Shown: positions 1 to 8,337, counted from the stretch's first letter. The stretch: DNA of 64,000 nucleotides from Sphingomonas sp. Root720 (GCF_001428605.1 NZ_LMID01000010.1:289195-353194); one strand, 5' to 3'. Made by a program: numbers and translations. Notes: generated from the sequence alone by a model not told the origin.

Positions 1-659
1 CCGAGCAGGATGGCGAGGCCCATCAGCACGAGGCCGAGGACCGACAGCAACGTCGCGAAGCCGTTGGCCCGCTCGGCCGAGAAGAAGGTATCTTCGGACC
101 GCTGGCCCAGGCGGGTCCGCTCGTTCGAGGCGATGCTTTCGAGAGTCGCTGAAATGGCGACGACATTGGGGGATTCGCCGGCCTTGTTGAACATGCCGAT
201 CGCGTACCAGCCCTTGCCGACATTGGCGAAGGAGGCGGCTGCCGCCAACTCCTTGTCGCGTTCTGCCGCCAGTCGCTCGAGCTTCCGGACCAGCTTCCTC
301 TGTTCGGGCTGGCCTGCGACCAGCCTGTCGAGCTGGCGCAGCTGGCTGATCGCGCGGCGCCATTCGTCATAATAGATGGTGCCGACCCGACGATCGCCGC
401 TCACCACATAGCGCCCCAGCGCCGCCTCCGACCGCGCCAGCGACGCGTCGAGCGAGCGGGTGAGCACCATGATGTCGTAGCTGTGCTGCTCGCGCTGCAA
501 AGCCTCGTCGCGCGCGTCGTTCGAGCGCGCGACCATGGCGACCACCGCGATCAGCAGGCCCAGCGCCACGACGGCGAGGACGGCAGCCGCGAGCACGCGC
601 TGCGCCGCGGGGGACACACCCCGCTTCAAGGCGTCGGGAGAGAACGTCGCCATCATCAT
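1..659 (-). CDS. CHASE3-domain membrane sensor, 5' part only (runs off left edge)
   Basis: A minus-strand frame stays open from an ATG at 659 to the window edge, giving about 219 residues. The translation has a hydrophobic segment at about residues 14-40, then a roughly 140-residue helical extracytoplasmic region with features of CHASE3 (SLDASLARSEAALGRYVVSG, then a TIYYDEW stretch), and a second hydrophobic segment just before the edge. CHASE3 domains usually sit at the N-terminus of histidine kinases, diguanylate cyclases or chemoreceptors. The output domain lies outside the window, so the class cannot be fixed. Three ATG codons follow one another at 651-659, and an in-frame stop at 693-695 bounds the start. 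The gene is downstream of spt on the same strand. Confidence 0.72.
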   Translation of the reverse strand, partial: MMMATFSPDALKRGVSPAAQRVLAAAVLAVVALGLLIAVVAMVARSNDARDEALQREQHSYDIMVLTRSLDASLARSEAALGRYVVSGDRRVGTIYYDEWRRAISQLRQLDRLVAGQPEQRKLVRKLERLAAERDKELAAAASFANVGKGWYAIGMFNKAGESPNVVAISATLESIASNERTRLGQRSEDTFFSAERANGFATLLSVLGLVLMGLAILL

Positions 660-716
660 CTTGTACCGTAGCCGCAGCGACGGGCAAAGCCACTAACCGG
701 ACGAACCGTTGAAAGC

Positions 717-1922
717 TCAGGAGATGACCCCCGTTGCCCTCCCCGCGCTTTCGAACATGCCGAGGATACGGTCGACCTGCTCGTCGCTATGTTCGGCACA
801 TAGCGAGCAACGAAGCAGGAACATGCCCGCCGGCGTCGCCGGAGGCCTGGCGGTGTTCACATAGAGCCCTGCTTCGAGCAGCCCCTGCCACAGGCCGACG
901 GCCTGAGCCATGTCGGTCAGGATCACGGCGATGATCGCCGACTGGGCCGATTCGGTCCCGAGCTTGTAACCCATGTCGCGCAGCCCCTGGTGCAGGCGGC
1001 GGGAGTTCTTCCACAGATGGGCGCGCTTTTCGCCGGCGTGCATCAGCTTGCGGATCGAAGTCGCGGCAGTCGCGACCACCGACGGCGGCAGCGAGGCGGT
1101 AAAGACATAGGGACGGCAGACGAGGCGCAGCACCTCGAACTTGGGATGGTTCGAGACGCAGAAGCCGCCGACCGTTCCGACCGACTTGGAGAAGGTGCCG
1201 ACGACGAAGTCGATATCGGCCTCCACCCCGGCCTCCTCGAACACGCCGCGGCCATGCTCGCCGAAGAAGCCCATGCCATGGGCTTCGTCACAGAGGATCA
1301 TCGCACCATGCTTCTTGGAGACGGCGACCATTTCCTTGAGCGGGGCGATGTCGCCCATCATCGAATAGACGCCCTCCAGGACGACGAGCTTGCCCGCCTC
1401 GGGCGGAAGACGGCCCAGCCGCTTGTCGAGATCCTCGACCGAATTATGACGGAAGCGTACGATCTCGGCGTTGCCGAGCCAGCAGCCGTCGTAGATCGAC
1501 GCATGGCTGTCGGCATCGAGGATGATGTAATCGCCCTTGCCGGCGATCGTGGAGATCATCCCGAGATTGGCCTGATAGCCGGTCGAGAAGACGATCGCGT
1601 GCTCGGTTCCGTAGAACTCCTTCAGCGCTTCCTCGCACTCCTTGTGGCCCTGATAGGTGCCGTTGAGCACGCGGCTGCCGGTCGTGCCCGAGCCGAATTC
1701 GTCGAGCGCCTTCTTGCCGGCCGCGATGACGTCCGGGTCGAAGGTCATGCCCATATAGTTGTAGGTGCCGAGCAGGATGGTCTTCCTGCCGTTGATCATT
1801 GCCTCGGTCGGCGACAGCACCTCGTCCATCACGATCGCGTACGGGTCGCGTACCCCGGTGGCGAGCAGGGCCTCGCGCTCGGCGATCAGCGGGTCGAACT
1901 TGGAAAAGAGATCGGTCGCCAA
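717..1922 (-). CDS. spt: serine palmitoyltransferase (alpha-oxoamine synthase)
   Basis: This is a PLP enzyme condensing L-serine with a long-chain acyl thioester to 3-ketodihydrosphingosine, the first step of sphingolipid synthesis. The 401-residue fold-type I protein shows the PLP-stacking His140, Asp212 and His215 in CDEAHGMGFFGEHGRG, and the Schiff-base Lys246 in GTFSKSVGTVGG. These positions keep a constant offset of 19 from the corresponding residues of Sphingomonas paucimobilis SPT as I recall them. The RPPATP motif near residue 359 carries the arginine typical of SPT. The cytosolic homodimeric bacterial form is expected. The gene follows a dedicated acyl carrier protein by 2 nt, the arrangement described for S. 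wittichii. KBL or BioF paralogues are less likely given the RPPA motif and context. Confidence 0.93.
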   Translation of the reverse strand: MATDLFSKFDPLIAEREALLATGVRDPYAIVMDEVLSPTEAMINGRKTILLGTYNYMGMTFDPDVIAAGKKALDEFGSGTTGSRVLNGTYQGHKECEEALKEFYGTEHAIVFSTGYQANLGMISTIAGKGDYIILDADSHASIYDGCWLGNAEIVRFRHNSVEDLDKRLGRLPPEAGKLVVLEGVYSMMGDIAPLKEMVAVSKKHGAMILCDEAHGMGFFGEHGRGVFEEAGVEADIDFVVGTFSKSVGTVGGFCVSNHPKFEVLRLVCRPYVFTASLPPSVVATAATSIRKLMHAGEKRAHLWKNSRRLHQGLRDMGYKLGTESAQSAIIAVILTDMAQAVGLWQGLLEAGLYVNTARPPATPAGMFLLRCSLCAEHSDEQVDRILGMFESAGRATGVIS

Positions 1923-1924
1923 GG

Positions 1925-2167
1925 TCAGCCCCGCAATTTGGCTACGGCGTCGACCAGCTGGCCGACGGTTTCGATCTCGGCCTGCATGTTCATCGTGATG
2001 ATGATGTCGAACTCGTCCTCGACCGCCGCGACGAAATCCATGACCGTAAGACTATCCCATTCGAGATCGCCGGCGAAGCTGGTCGTCTCGGCCAGGTCGA
2101 TACCCTTCTTGTTGAACGGCTCGATCTGCTCGGCGACGCGGGTGAAGATATCTTCTCTGCTGCTCAT
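1925..2167 (-). CDS. acyl carrier protein paired with serine palmitoyltransferase
   Basis: This 80-residue acidic helical protein has the phosphopantetheine attachment motif WDSLTVMDF, with Ser39 as the likely modified residue. It is divergent from housekeeping AcpP, which normally carries DSLD or DSLE. Its stop lies 2 nt before spt on the same strand, so the two are almost certainly co-transcribed. A study of S. wittichii RW1 noted such an unusual ACP next to its SPT. The inference is that it delivers the acyl chain as acyl-ACP rather than acyl-CoA. The holo-form would need a phosphopantetheinyl transferase such as the acpS encoded at 23772. Confidence 0.88.
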   Translation of the reverse strand: MSSREDIFTRVAEQIEPFNKKGIDLAETTSFAGDLEWDSLTVMDFVAAVEDEFDIIITMNMQAEIETVGQLVDAVAKLRG

Positions 2168-2302
2168 GCCATGTCCTTAAGGTCGTTGGGCCGCGCATGA
2201 CAAGCGATTGCGGCGGCATCGCGGCAAGCGCGCGGCGGCGCTTGGCAGCGACGGGTTCGCAATGCATAAGCGCGATGATCGGATGTCGCTCAAGGGGGCC
2301 AT

Positions 2303-2845
2303 GTGTCGGCAGAATCCGCAAATCCCAACGGACCGCGCGTTTATTCGCCGGATTTCATTCACCTGCTTCGGACGACACAGCAGATTCAGTACCAGCTCAG
2401 TCAGATGGCCGACCAGAAGGCCAATCTGCTGATGGGCACGACCTTCGTCATCTTCACCGTCACCATCGGCCAGGCCAAGGCCGGAAGCGGGCCCGCGGTC
2501 GCGCTGCTGATCCTCGGCGCGGCGGCGTTCATGTCCGCATTGCTCGCGGTGATGGCGGTGCTACCCTCGACCAAGGCTGCGCCGCGGCCGGACGGCCCGG
2601 CGAATCTGCTGTTCTTCGGCTCGTTCAGCCAGTTGAGCGAGGAGGAGTTCGTCGAGATGATGCTGAAGACGGTGCAGACTCACGAAGCCGTGTTCAAGGC
2701 CTTCGCCCACGACATCTACCAGAACGGCCGGGTGCTCGCCCGCAAGAAGTACCGGCTGCTCGGCTATGCCTATCGCGTGATGGTGACGGGACTGGTGCTC
2801 AGCTTCATCGCCTTCGTGCTCCACTTCACGACCGGCATCGGCTGA
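2303..2845 (+). CDS. PycTM/DUF5706-like membrane protein (Pycsar effector family), orphan
   Basis: This 180-residue protein begins with a GTG codon preceded by a G-rich stretch (aaggggg). A soluble helix holds the signature QMADQKANLLMG (residues 34-45). It is followed by two membrane segments (about 42-57 and 64-86), a cytoplasmic region with DIYQNGRVLARKKYRLLGYAYR (described here by its ends, residues 137-158), and a third membrane segment (about 157-174). The order and the DQKAN and KYR-L-AY motifs match the PycTM family (formerly DUF5706), whose members serve as cUMP/cCMP-activated membrane effectors in Pycsar anti-phage defence. No nucleotide cyclase lies nearby, so a defence role is unproven. 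It is divergent from the acp-spt unit. Confidence 0.72.
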   Translation: MSAESANPNGPRVYSPDFIHLLRTTQQIQYQLSQMADQKANLLMGTTFVIFTVTIGQAKAGSGPAVALLILGAAAFMSALLAVMAVLPSTKAAPRPDGPANLLFFGSFSQLSEEEFVEMMLKTVQTHEAVFKAFAHDIYQNGRVLARKKYRLLGYAYRVMVTGLVLSFIAFVLHFTTGIG

Positions 2846-2872
2846 CCGGGCGGCGCCTTATGGCCGAAACCC

Positions 2873-2896
2873 TTCCGGCTTTCACCGGAACGACGG
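2873..2896. repeat. REP-like extragenic element
   Basis: A short imperfect palindrome (ttccggctttcaccggaa followed by cgacgg) lies between two convergent genes. Related copies occur at 6051-6075, 46870-46943 and 59865-59954. The shared form is an arm ending in GGCTTTC or CGCTTTC, a complementary arm, and a GACG tail, which resembles REP elements common in sphingomonad intergenic regions. Confidence 0.5.
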
Positions 2897-2902
2897 GATT
2901 CG

Positions 2903-3808
2903 TCAGAGCCAGCCCTGCTCGCGATACCAGTCGGCGGTTGCCTTCAGGCCCTCGCCGGCCTTGACCTTCGCTTCCCAGATCGCCGTCGGGGGACGCTTCG
3001 TCACGACCCAGTCGGGATGGCAGAAATAGCGGACACGGTCGGGCGTCAGCTTGGCCTTGTCGCCGAGCCGGAAACGTTCGGCGGTTGCGGCCAGCCGCAG
3101 CGCGAAGCCGGGGACCGGAAGCGCCAGCACCCCCGGCCGGCCCACCGCCGCGCCGACCAGCTTGCCGAACGCGCGATGGGAGTAGCCCTCCTCGGTCCCG
3201 TCGTCGGGCTCATATGTCTGTTCGAAGCTCTCCCTGGCCTCGATCAGGTCGAGCAGCAGCCCGGCCAGATCCCCCGCCTCGATCAGCGAGAGCCGGCCCC
3301 TGGGCGGCAGCGGCAGAACCCCCTTTGCCCGGGCGATGCGGAACAGCTCAAGCATCTCGCGGTCGCCCGCGCCGTAGATCGCGGGCGGCCGGACGATCGT
3401 CCAGTCGAGCGGCGACTGGACAACCATCGCCTCCGAAGAGGCCTTCGACCAGCCATAGTCGGACAGGTCGGGCTCGCGCGCCGACAGGGACGAGACATGG
3501 ATGAACCGCTTCGTGCCGCTCGCCTCCGCCGCCGTCAGCAGCGATGCCGTGCCGGTGACATTGGCGGCGACGAAGCCCGCCAGGTTCGGGGCGTTGATCG
3601 CCCCCGCGATGTGGATCACGGCATCGGCGCCCTTGCAGAGCTCGGCCAGCTTGCGGTGATCTTCCAGCGTCCCGCCGAGCCATTCGACATTGGGGCGCGG
3701 CAGCTGTGCCCGGCGGGCGAGCGCCCGGACGTCGTGCCCCCGCTCGGCGGCGATGCGCAGCACATGGCCGCCGAGGAAACCGGTGCCGCCGGTGACCGCC
3801 AGGATCAT
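2903..3808 (-). CDS. NAD(P)-dependent epimerase/dehydratase family protein (extended/atypical SDR)
   Basis: This 301-residue protein opens with the Rossmann nucleotide-binding motif TGGTGFLGGHV at residues 6-16. It has the DAVIHIAGAI segment near residue 83 and an HVSSLSAREPDLSDYGWSK stretch holding the active-site-like Ser and the YxxxK variant YGWSK. Its size and pattern resemble complex I NDUFA9-like or UDP-sugar epimerase-like SDRs; the substrate is unknown. Its ATG overlaps the proB stop by 4 nt, so it is the last gene of the obgE-proB operon and is translationally coupled to it. Confidence 0.85.
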   Translation of the reverse strand: MILAVTGGTGFLGGHVLRIAAERGHDVRALARRAQLPRPNVEWLGGTLEDHRKLAELCKGADAVIHIAGAINAPNLAGFVAANVTGTASLLTAAEASGTKRFIHVSSLSAREPDLSDYGWSKASSEAMVVQSPLDWTIVRPPAIYGAGDREMLELFRIARAKGVLPLPPRGRLSLIEAGDLAGLLLDLIEARESFEQTYEPDDGTEEGYSHRAFGKLVGAAVGRPGVLALPVPGFALRLAATAERFRLGDKAKLTPDRVRYFCHPDWVVTKRPPTAIWEAKVKAGEGLKATADWYREQGWL

Positions 3809-4947
3809 AGCAGCACCATATGATCGCGGTGGACCAGCGCCGAACGCGGCGCATAGCCGAGGATCTGTTCGAGCGCGTTGCTGCGCCGGCCGACGATCTT
3901 CTCGGCATCGGCGGCGTCATATTCGATCAGGCCACGCGCGATGGCATGGCCGTCAGGCCCGACGATATCGACCACGTCGCCACGCGCGAACCGCCCTTCG
4001 ACCCGCACCGCGCCGGCGGCGAGCAGGCTGCGGCCCTGCGACAGCGCGCCTACGGCGCCGGCGTCGACCTCGATCCGGCCCTTCGCGGTCAGCCGCCCGG
4101 CGAGCCAGGCCTTGCGAGCGGTGCCCGCCTTGCCGCCGACGAAGACGGTGCCGCGATGGTCGGCGTCGAACGCCGCCAGGGGATGAGCGCGCTTGCCCGT
4201 GATGATCGCGAGATGCGCGCCGGAGCGCTGGGCGATGCGCGCCGCCTCCAGCTTGGAGATCATGCCGCCCGAGCCCATGCCCGATGCCGAATCGGCATCG
4301 GCCATCGACCGGATCCGCGCATCGATGCGGAGGACCTCCGGAACCAGCCGCGCGGTCGGGTCGCGATGCGGATTGGCGGTATAGAGGCCATCGATGTCGG
4401 ACAGCAGGATCACGCCCTGCGCATCCGCCGCCTGGCCGATCCGGGCCGCGAGCCGGTCGTTGTCGCCAAAGCGGATTTCCTCGGTCGCGACCGAATCATT
4501 CTCGTTGATCACCGGCACCACGCCGAGGCCGAGCAACCGATGCAGGGTCGAGGCCGCGTTCAGGTAGCGACGGCGATCCTCGAGGTCGTCGAGCGTGACG
4601 AGCATCTGCGCGGCGGTCAGGCCTTCGGCATGGAGCAATTCGGCCCAGCAATGCGACAGCGCGATCTGCCCGGTCGCTGCGGCGGCCTGCGCATCCTCCA
4701 GGCTTGCGCGGCCGCCCTTGAGCAGGCCCAGCCGGCGCGCGCCGAGCGCGATCGCGCCCGAGGAAACGACGGCGATGCGCTGTCCCGCGCGGTGTCGGGC
4801 GGCGATGTCGGCGACGACGCCCTCCAGCCAGTCGCGCCGGACCTTGCCGTCGGGATCGACGAGCAGCGCCGACCCGATCTTGACGACCAGGCGGGGACAG
4901 GCGGCAGGCGTGAAGCGGGACGCGGCCGGCGTCAGATCGGCGACCAT
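3805..4947 (-). CDS. proB: glutamate 5-kinase
   Basis: ProB phosphorylates L-glutamate to gamma-glutamyl phosphate, the first committed step of proline synthesis. The 380-residue protein has an amino-acid kinase domain with RLVVKIGSALL at the start, VVSSGAIALG near residue 60, the INENDSV substrate segment near residue 150, and MGSGGMISKLEAA near residue 218. A C-terminal PUA domain occupies about residues 290-375. This is the usual two-domain architecture and length. Its first 16 nt overlap the end of obgE and its stop overlaps the SDR start by 4 nt. The downstream proA is not in this window. Confidence 0.95.
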   Translation of the reverse strand: MVADLTPAASRFTPAACPRLVVKIGSALLVDPDGKVRRDWLEGVVADIAARHRAGQRIAVVSSGAIALGARRLGLLKGGRASLEDAQAAAATGQIALSHCWAELLHAEGLTAAQMLVTLDDLEDRRRYLNAASTLHRLLGLGVVPVINENDSVATEEIRFGDNDRLAARIGQAADAQGVILLSDIDGLYTANPHRDPTARLVPEVLRIDARIRSMADADSASGMGSGGMISKLEAARIAQRSGAHLAIITGKRAHPLAAFDADHRGTVFVGGKAGTARKAWLAGRLTAKGRIEVDAGAVGALSQGRSLLAAGAVRVEGRFARGDVVDIVGPDGHAIARGLIEYDAADAEKIVGRRSNALEQILGYAPRSALVHRDHMVLL

Positions 4948-5969
4948 GGCTCGTCATTTCCGCTGGCGGCGGTGGGCTTGGGCACCGGCCCCAATATCTC
5001 GATCATCCGGTCGAGGACCGGCTCGAGCCCCTCGCCGCTCGCCCCAGACAGGCGCATGACCTCGACGCCGCTGACCTTCGCCAGCTTCTTTGCCAGCTTG
5101 TCGAGGGTCTTGGCGTCGACCGCGTCGATCTTGTTGAGCGCCAGCACCTGCGGCTTGTCGGCCAGCCCCGCTCCATAGGCGTCGAGCTCGCCCTGGACGA
5201 TCTCGAACGCACCGACAGGATCGTCGCCGCTGGCATCGACCAGGTGCAGCAGCACACGGCACCGTTCGATATGGCCCAGGAAGCGGTCGCCGATGCCGGC
5301 GCCTTCGGCTGCGCCCTCGATCAGGCCGGGGATGTCGGCAACGACGAACTCGCGGCCCTTGTGACTCGCCACACCGAGTTGCGGCCGGACCGTCGTGAAG
5401 GGATAGTCCCCGACCTTCGCCTTGGCGTTGGAGACGGCGTTGATGAAGGTCGACTTGCCGGCGTTGGGCAATCCCACGAGGCCGCAATCGGCGAGCAGCT
5501 TCAGCCGCAGCCAGACCCACATCTCCTCGGCCGGCCAGCCGGTGCCGTGCTGGCGCGGGGCGCGGTTGGTCGAGGTCTTGTAGCTGGCATTGCCGCGTCC
5601 GCCGTCGCCACCCCGCAGGAACACCTGCCGCTGACCCGGGACGGTGAAGTCGGCCAGCACCGTCTCCTTGTCTTCGGACAGGATCTGGGTGCCGACGGGA
5701 ACCTTGATGACGAGATCGTCGCCGCCGCCGCCGGTGCGGTTGGAGCCCGAGCCGCCATGGCCGCGCTGCGCCTTGAAATGCTGGGTGTAGCGAAAGTCGA
5801 TCAGCGTGTTCAGGCCGGCCACCGCCTCGAAGATGATGTCGCCGCCCTTGCCGCCGTGACCGCCGTCGGGGCCGCCATATTCGATGAACTTCTCCCGCCG
5901 GAAGCTGACGGCTCCCGGCCCGCCCGCGCCCGAGCGTATGAAAATCTTGGCCTGATCGAGAAAATGCAT
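4932..5969 (-). CDS. obgE: Obg family GTPase
   Basis: This essential GTPase is linked to large-subunit ribosome maturation and stress signalling. The 345-residue protein has the glycine-rich Obg domain (residues 1-159) and a G domain with GLPNAGKSTF (P-loop), DIPGLIEGAAEG (switch II) and NKID. The gene starts the obgE-proB-SDR unit, overlapping proB by 16 nt. Two ribosomal protein genes (rplU, rpmA) lie only about 2 kb upstream on the same strand, recalling the common rplU-rpmA-obg order, here interrupted by a GNAT and a TetR gene. Confidence 0.96.
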   Translation of the reverse strand: MHFLDQAKIFIRSGAGGPGAVSFRREKFIEYGGPDGGHGGKGGDIIFEAVAGLNTLIDFRYTQHFKAQRGHGGSGSNRTGGGGDDLVIKVPVGTQILSEDKETVLADFTVPGQRQVFLRGGDGGRGNASYKTSTNRAPRQHGTGWPAEEMWVWLRLKLLADCGLVGLPNAGKSTFINAVSNAKAKVGDYPFTTVRPQLGVASHKGREFVVADIPGLIEGAAEGAGIGDRFLGHIERCRVLLHLVDASGDDPVGAFEIVQGELDAYGAGLADKPQVLALNKIDAVDAKTLDKLAKKLAKVSGVEVMRLSGASGEGLEPVLDRMIEILGPVPKPTAASGNDEPWSPI

Positions 5970-6050
5970 CGCGCGCCTTTATACGAAATGGCGGCGAAAA
6001 GAACCCTCCCCCCCTTTTTCGAGGCTTCATCCGGAGAAGGCCGGGACCTC

Positions 6051-6075
6051 CATTCGCGCTTTCGCGGAAACGACG
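6051..6075. repeat. REP-like extragenic element
   Basis: A short dyad with arms cgcg around gctttc, followed by gaaacgacg, lies between obgE and the TetR gene. It resembles the element at 2873 in its TTTC core and GACG tail. Confidence 0.45.
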
Positions 6076-6092
6076 TCCGAAGGATCGGGCGG

Positions 6093-6662
6093 CTACCAGC
6101 CGCGCATGATCCGGAGCTGGTGCGCCAGGGTGGCGCGCGCCGTCTCGCGGGGGACTTCGAGCGCTTCGGCAATCTGCCCGCCGATCATTCCTTCGCCCAA
6201 GGCGGTCAGCACGAGAATCTGGGTGATCTGGCGCAGCGGCGCACCGCGATATTCGCCAAGTTCCTCGACCAGATTGTGGACCGCATCGAGGACCGGGGCG
6301 AGGCCTTCATGCTCGCCCGACAGGATCATCCACGACATGAGCGCCGCCATGCCCTGCTTCTCGAAGGCATCGAAGGTGATGTCGACGATCTCGCGCAGGT
6401 CGCCCTCGATCTGGCGGACGCGGACGACTTCCGCGCCGATTTCGGCCGCTACCCGGCCGACCATCATTTCCGCCATCGCACGGCGCAGTTCGCCGGCCGA
6501 GCCGAAATGGTGAAGCACATTGGCATGGGTGCGGCTGATCCGTTTGGCGACCGCCATCAGAGTGACGGCCTGCGGACCTTCGTCGATGAGGATGCTGCGC
6601 GCCGCCTCGAGCGCGAGGCGGCGCATCTCCTCGGTCGAAAGGCGCGAACGTGTATGCGGCAT
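6093..6662 (-). CDS. TetR/AcrR family transcriptional regulator
   Basis: This 189-residue regulator has an N-terminal helix-turn-helix containing EGPQAVTLMAVAKRISRTHANVLHHFGSAGELRRAM (about residues 28-63, described by its ends). A helical ligand-binding domain follows. I start it at the ATG at 6662, giving MPHTRSRLSTEEM; the longer open frame upstream is Arg-rich and low in quality. The HANVLHHFG recognition helix is a variant of the usual YYHFxxK. No efflux or catabolic target gene is adjacent, so the regulon is unknown. The gene lies between obgE and the GNAT gene on the same strand and probably has its own promoter in the 190 bp upstream. Confidence 0.85.
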   Translation of the reverse strand: MPHTRSRLSTEEMRRLALEAARSILIDEGPQAVTLMAVAKRISRTHANVLHHFGSAGELRRAMAEMMVGRVAAEIGAEVVRVRQIEGDLREIVDITFDAFEKQGMAALMSWMILSGEHEGLAPVLDAVHNLVEELGEYRGAPLRQITQILVLTALGEGMIGGQIAEALEVPRETARATLAHQLRIMRGW

Positions 6663-6850
6663 CTGAAGGCCCTGACCTGAGCGGCCGGCCCTGGAGCCGA
6701 CGCGACAGCGCGGCGACCCGTCCCCGACCCGTTCGGCGCGGCGCATAGCATCGCCAAGATGTTGCACCGCGCAGATTTTTCTGTGTTCGATAGTAGCCGC
6801 ACTTGTCGCGGCCGCAAAGGCCGGTCGGCAGCACGCCTCGCGCCGCCGTG

Positions 6851-7423
6851 TCAGGCCGCGATCGCATCCTCGCGATCGTAGCCGATCCGCGGCGGCGCCA
6901 CGGCACGGCCTCGCGCGAAAGCCGTGCGAACATAGTCGACGCAGCTTTCAACCGAGCGGCGTGCCCGGCAAGACCGGGTACTGGTCGTGCCGGTGGCCGT
7001 GAAACCTAGCTTCTGGAGCACGCGCGCCGAGGATGGGTTGTCGGCGAAATGCCCGGCGATCAACCGCGGCAGCCGCAGCCCACGGTCGGCGATGTCGACC
7101 ACCGCGCGGCCGGCCTCGGTCGCGAAGCCCAGGCCCCAATAGGGCCGGGCGATCCAGTAGCCGAGTTCGACGCCGCCGTCGCATTCGGACAGGCCGATCC
7201 CGCCGACCAGGCGCGGGGCGCCATGGGTACGGGCGAACATCAGGAAATTGGGCAGCCGGCCGTGGTCCGCGGCAAGGAAGGCTTCGGCGTCTTCCTGGCC
7301 ATAGGGCCAGGGCGCGCGGGCGAGCTTGCCGACCACCGAGAAATCACCGATCGCGGCCGCAAGCGCGGACGCGTCTTCCTTCCAGCCCGGGCGTAACAAA
7401 AGCCGCTGGGTGCGAGCGAACAT
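6851..7423 (-). CDS. GNAT family N-acetyltransferase (RimJ/RimL-like)
   Basis: This 190-residue protein begins at the ATG at 7423, preceded by a strong GGAGAGGGAG ribosome-binding site. The fold is recognisable from TQRLLLRPGWKEDASAL at the start, LVGGIGLSECDGGVELGYWI in the middle (described by its ends), the acetyl-CoA pyrophosphate loop region PYWGLGFATEAGRAVV, and NPSSARVLQKLGF near the C-terminus. This pattern is typical of RimJ/RimL-type enzymes acting on protein N-termini or small amines. The target cannot be read from sequence. Confidence 0.85.
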   Translation of the reverse strand: MFARTQRLLLRPGWKEDASALAAAIGDFSVVGKLARAPWPYGQEDAEAFLAADHGRLPNFLMFARTHGAPRLVGGIGLSECDGGVELGYWIARPYWGLGFATEAGRAVVDIADRGLRLPRLIAGHFADNPSSARVLQKLGFTATGTTSTRSCRARRSVESCVDYVRTAFARGRAVAPPRIGYDREDAIAA

Positions 7424-7508
7424 GCAGATATCTCCCTCTCCGCCGCCCCGGAAACGCCTGTGAACTGAAAAGGTTACAGGGCAGCGACAATTTTCTGAGG
7501 GAGACACG

Positions 7509-7536
7509 AAAAAGGGAGAGGTTGCGACCCTCTCCC
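7509..7536 (-). terminator. rho-independent terminator of rplU-rpmA
   Basis: Read on the minus strand, an 8-bp perfect GC-rich stem (arms 7514-7521 and 7529-7536) is followed by five T residues at 7509-7513. It is the most distal of three hairpins downstream of rpmA. Confidence 0.8.
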
Positions 7537-7541
7537 TCATC

Positions 7542-7584
7542 GGTCCGGCTTGCCGGACCATCGGGTCGCCCTCTGGGCGACCCG
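7542..7584 (-). other. two additional perfect hairpins in the rpmA 3' region
   Basis: Between the rpmA stop and its terminator lie an 8-bp perfect stem with a TT loop (7542-7549 with 7552-7559) and a 10-bp perfect stem with a TCT loop (7562-7571 with 7575-7584). Neither is followed by a T-run in the minus direction. With the terminator they make three consecutive hairpins within about 76 nt, possibly an mRNA 3'-end stabiliser. Confidence 0.6.
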
Positions 7585-7603
7585 GATATGGGCTCGCCCG
7601 ATG

Positions 7604-7873
7604 TTACTCGGCGGCTTCGGCCAGCGCGTCGACGCTGACATATTTGCGGCCGAGCTTGCCGCTATGGAAGGCGACCCGACCTTCGGTCAGCGCGAACAGC
7701 GTGTGGTCCTTGCCGATGCCGACATTGCGGCCCGGATAAACCTTGGTGCCGCGCTGGCGAATGATGATGTTGCCGCCGATGACGACTTCGCCACCGAACT
7801 TCTTCACGCCGAGGCGACGGCCAGCCGAATCACGACCATTGCGCGAAGAGCCGCCTGCTTTCTTATGTGCCAT
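7604..7873 (-). CDS. rpmA: 50S ribosomal protein L27
   Basis: L27 is an 89-residue large-subunit protein near the peptidyl-transferase centre and tRNA acceptor ends. The sequence is canonical: [18 protein letters not shown] at the start, LGVKKFGGE, and [18 protein letters not shown]. The N-terminus begins directly with the mature AHKK form, so there is no cleavable leader of the Firmicutes type. It follows rplU on the same strand by 26 nt in the conserved L21-L27 operon, and a three-hairpin 3' region ends the unit. Confidence 0.98.
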   Translation of the reverse strand: MAHKKAGGSSRNGRDSAGRRLGVKKFGGEVVIGGNIIIRQRGTKVYPGRNVGIGKDHTLFALTEGRVAFHSGKLGRKYVSVDALAEAAE

Positions 7874-7899
7874 CTCAAACTACTCCGTTGGCTCTTCGA

Positions 7900-8262
7900 T
7901 CAGGCTTCGGCAGCCGCAGGCGCGTCCGCCTTGGCCTTGGCCGGAGCCTTCTTCGCCTTGGTTTCGCCGCCGATCGACAGGATCTTGAGGATCGTGTGCT
8001 GCTGGCGATGGCCGTTCCGGCGACGATAATTGTGACGACGGCGCTTCTTGAAGACGATGACCTTCTCGCCCTTCGCCTGTGCGACGATCTCGGCCGAGAC
8101 GGTGAGGCCCGCCACATCCTTCAGGTCGGCGCCTTCGCCGGCCAGCAGGACGTCGCCCAGCGACACGGTCGAACCAGCCTCACCCGGAAGCTTTTCAACG
8201 ACGATCTTGTCTCCCGCGGCAACGCGATACTGCTTGCCGCCCGTGCGCACGATAGCGAACAT
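7900..8262 (-). CDS. rplU: 50S ribosomal protein L21
   Basis: L21 is a 120-residue primary rRNA-binding protein of the large subunit. The start is taken at the ATG at 8262, giving the canonical [14 protein letters not shown]; a more upstream in-frame ATG would add four residues. The core ends with [20 protein letters not shown], the conserved basic C-terminal segment. It then has an extra lysine/alanine-rich tail of about 22 residues ([19 protein letters not shown]), common in alphaproteobacteria. It is first in the operon with rpmA. Confidence 0.97.
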   Translation of the reverse strand: MFAIVRTGGKQYRVAAGDKIVVEKLPGEAGSTVSLGDVLLAGEGADLKDVAGLTVSAEIVAQAKGEKVIVFKKRRRHNYRRRNGHRQQHTILKILSIGGETKAKKAPAKAKADAPAAAEA

Positions 8263-8337
8263 GGCCCTCATCACTTCTTCAAACTGTTAGCGCAAACGCA
8301 ACGGCTCGTGGCCGTCAGCCCCACGCGGGAAAGCGGC

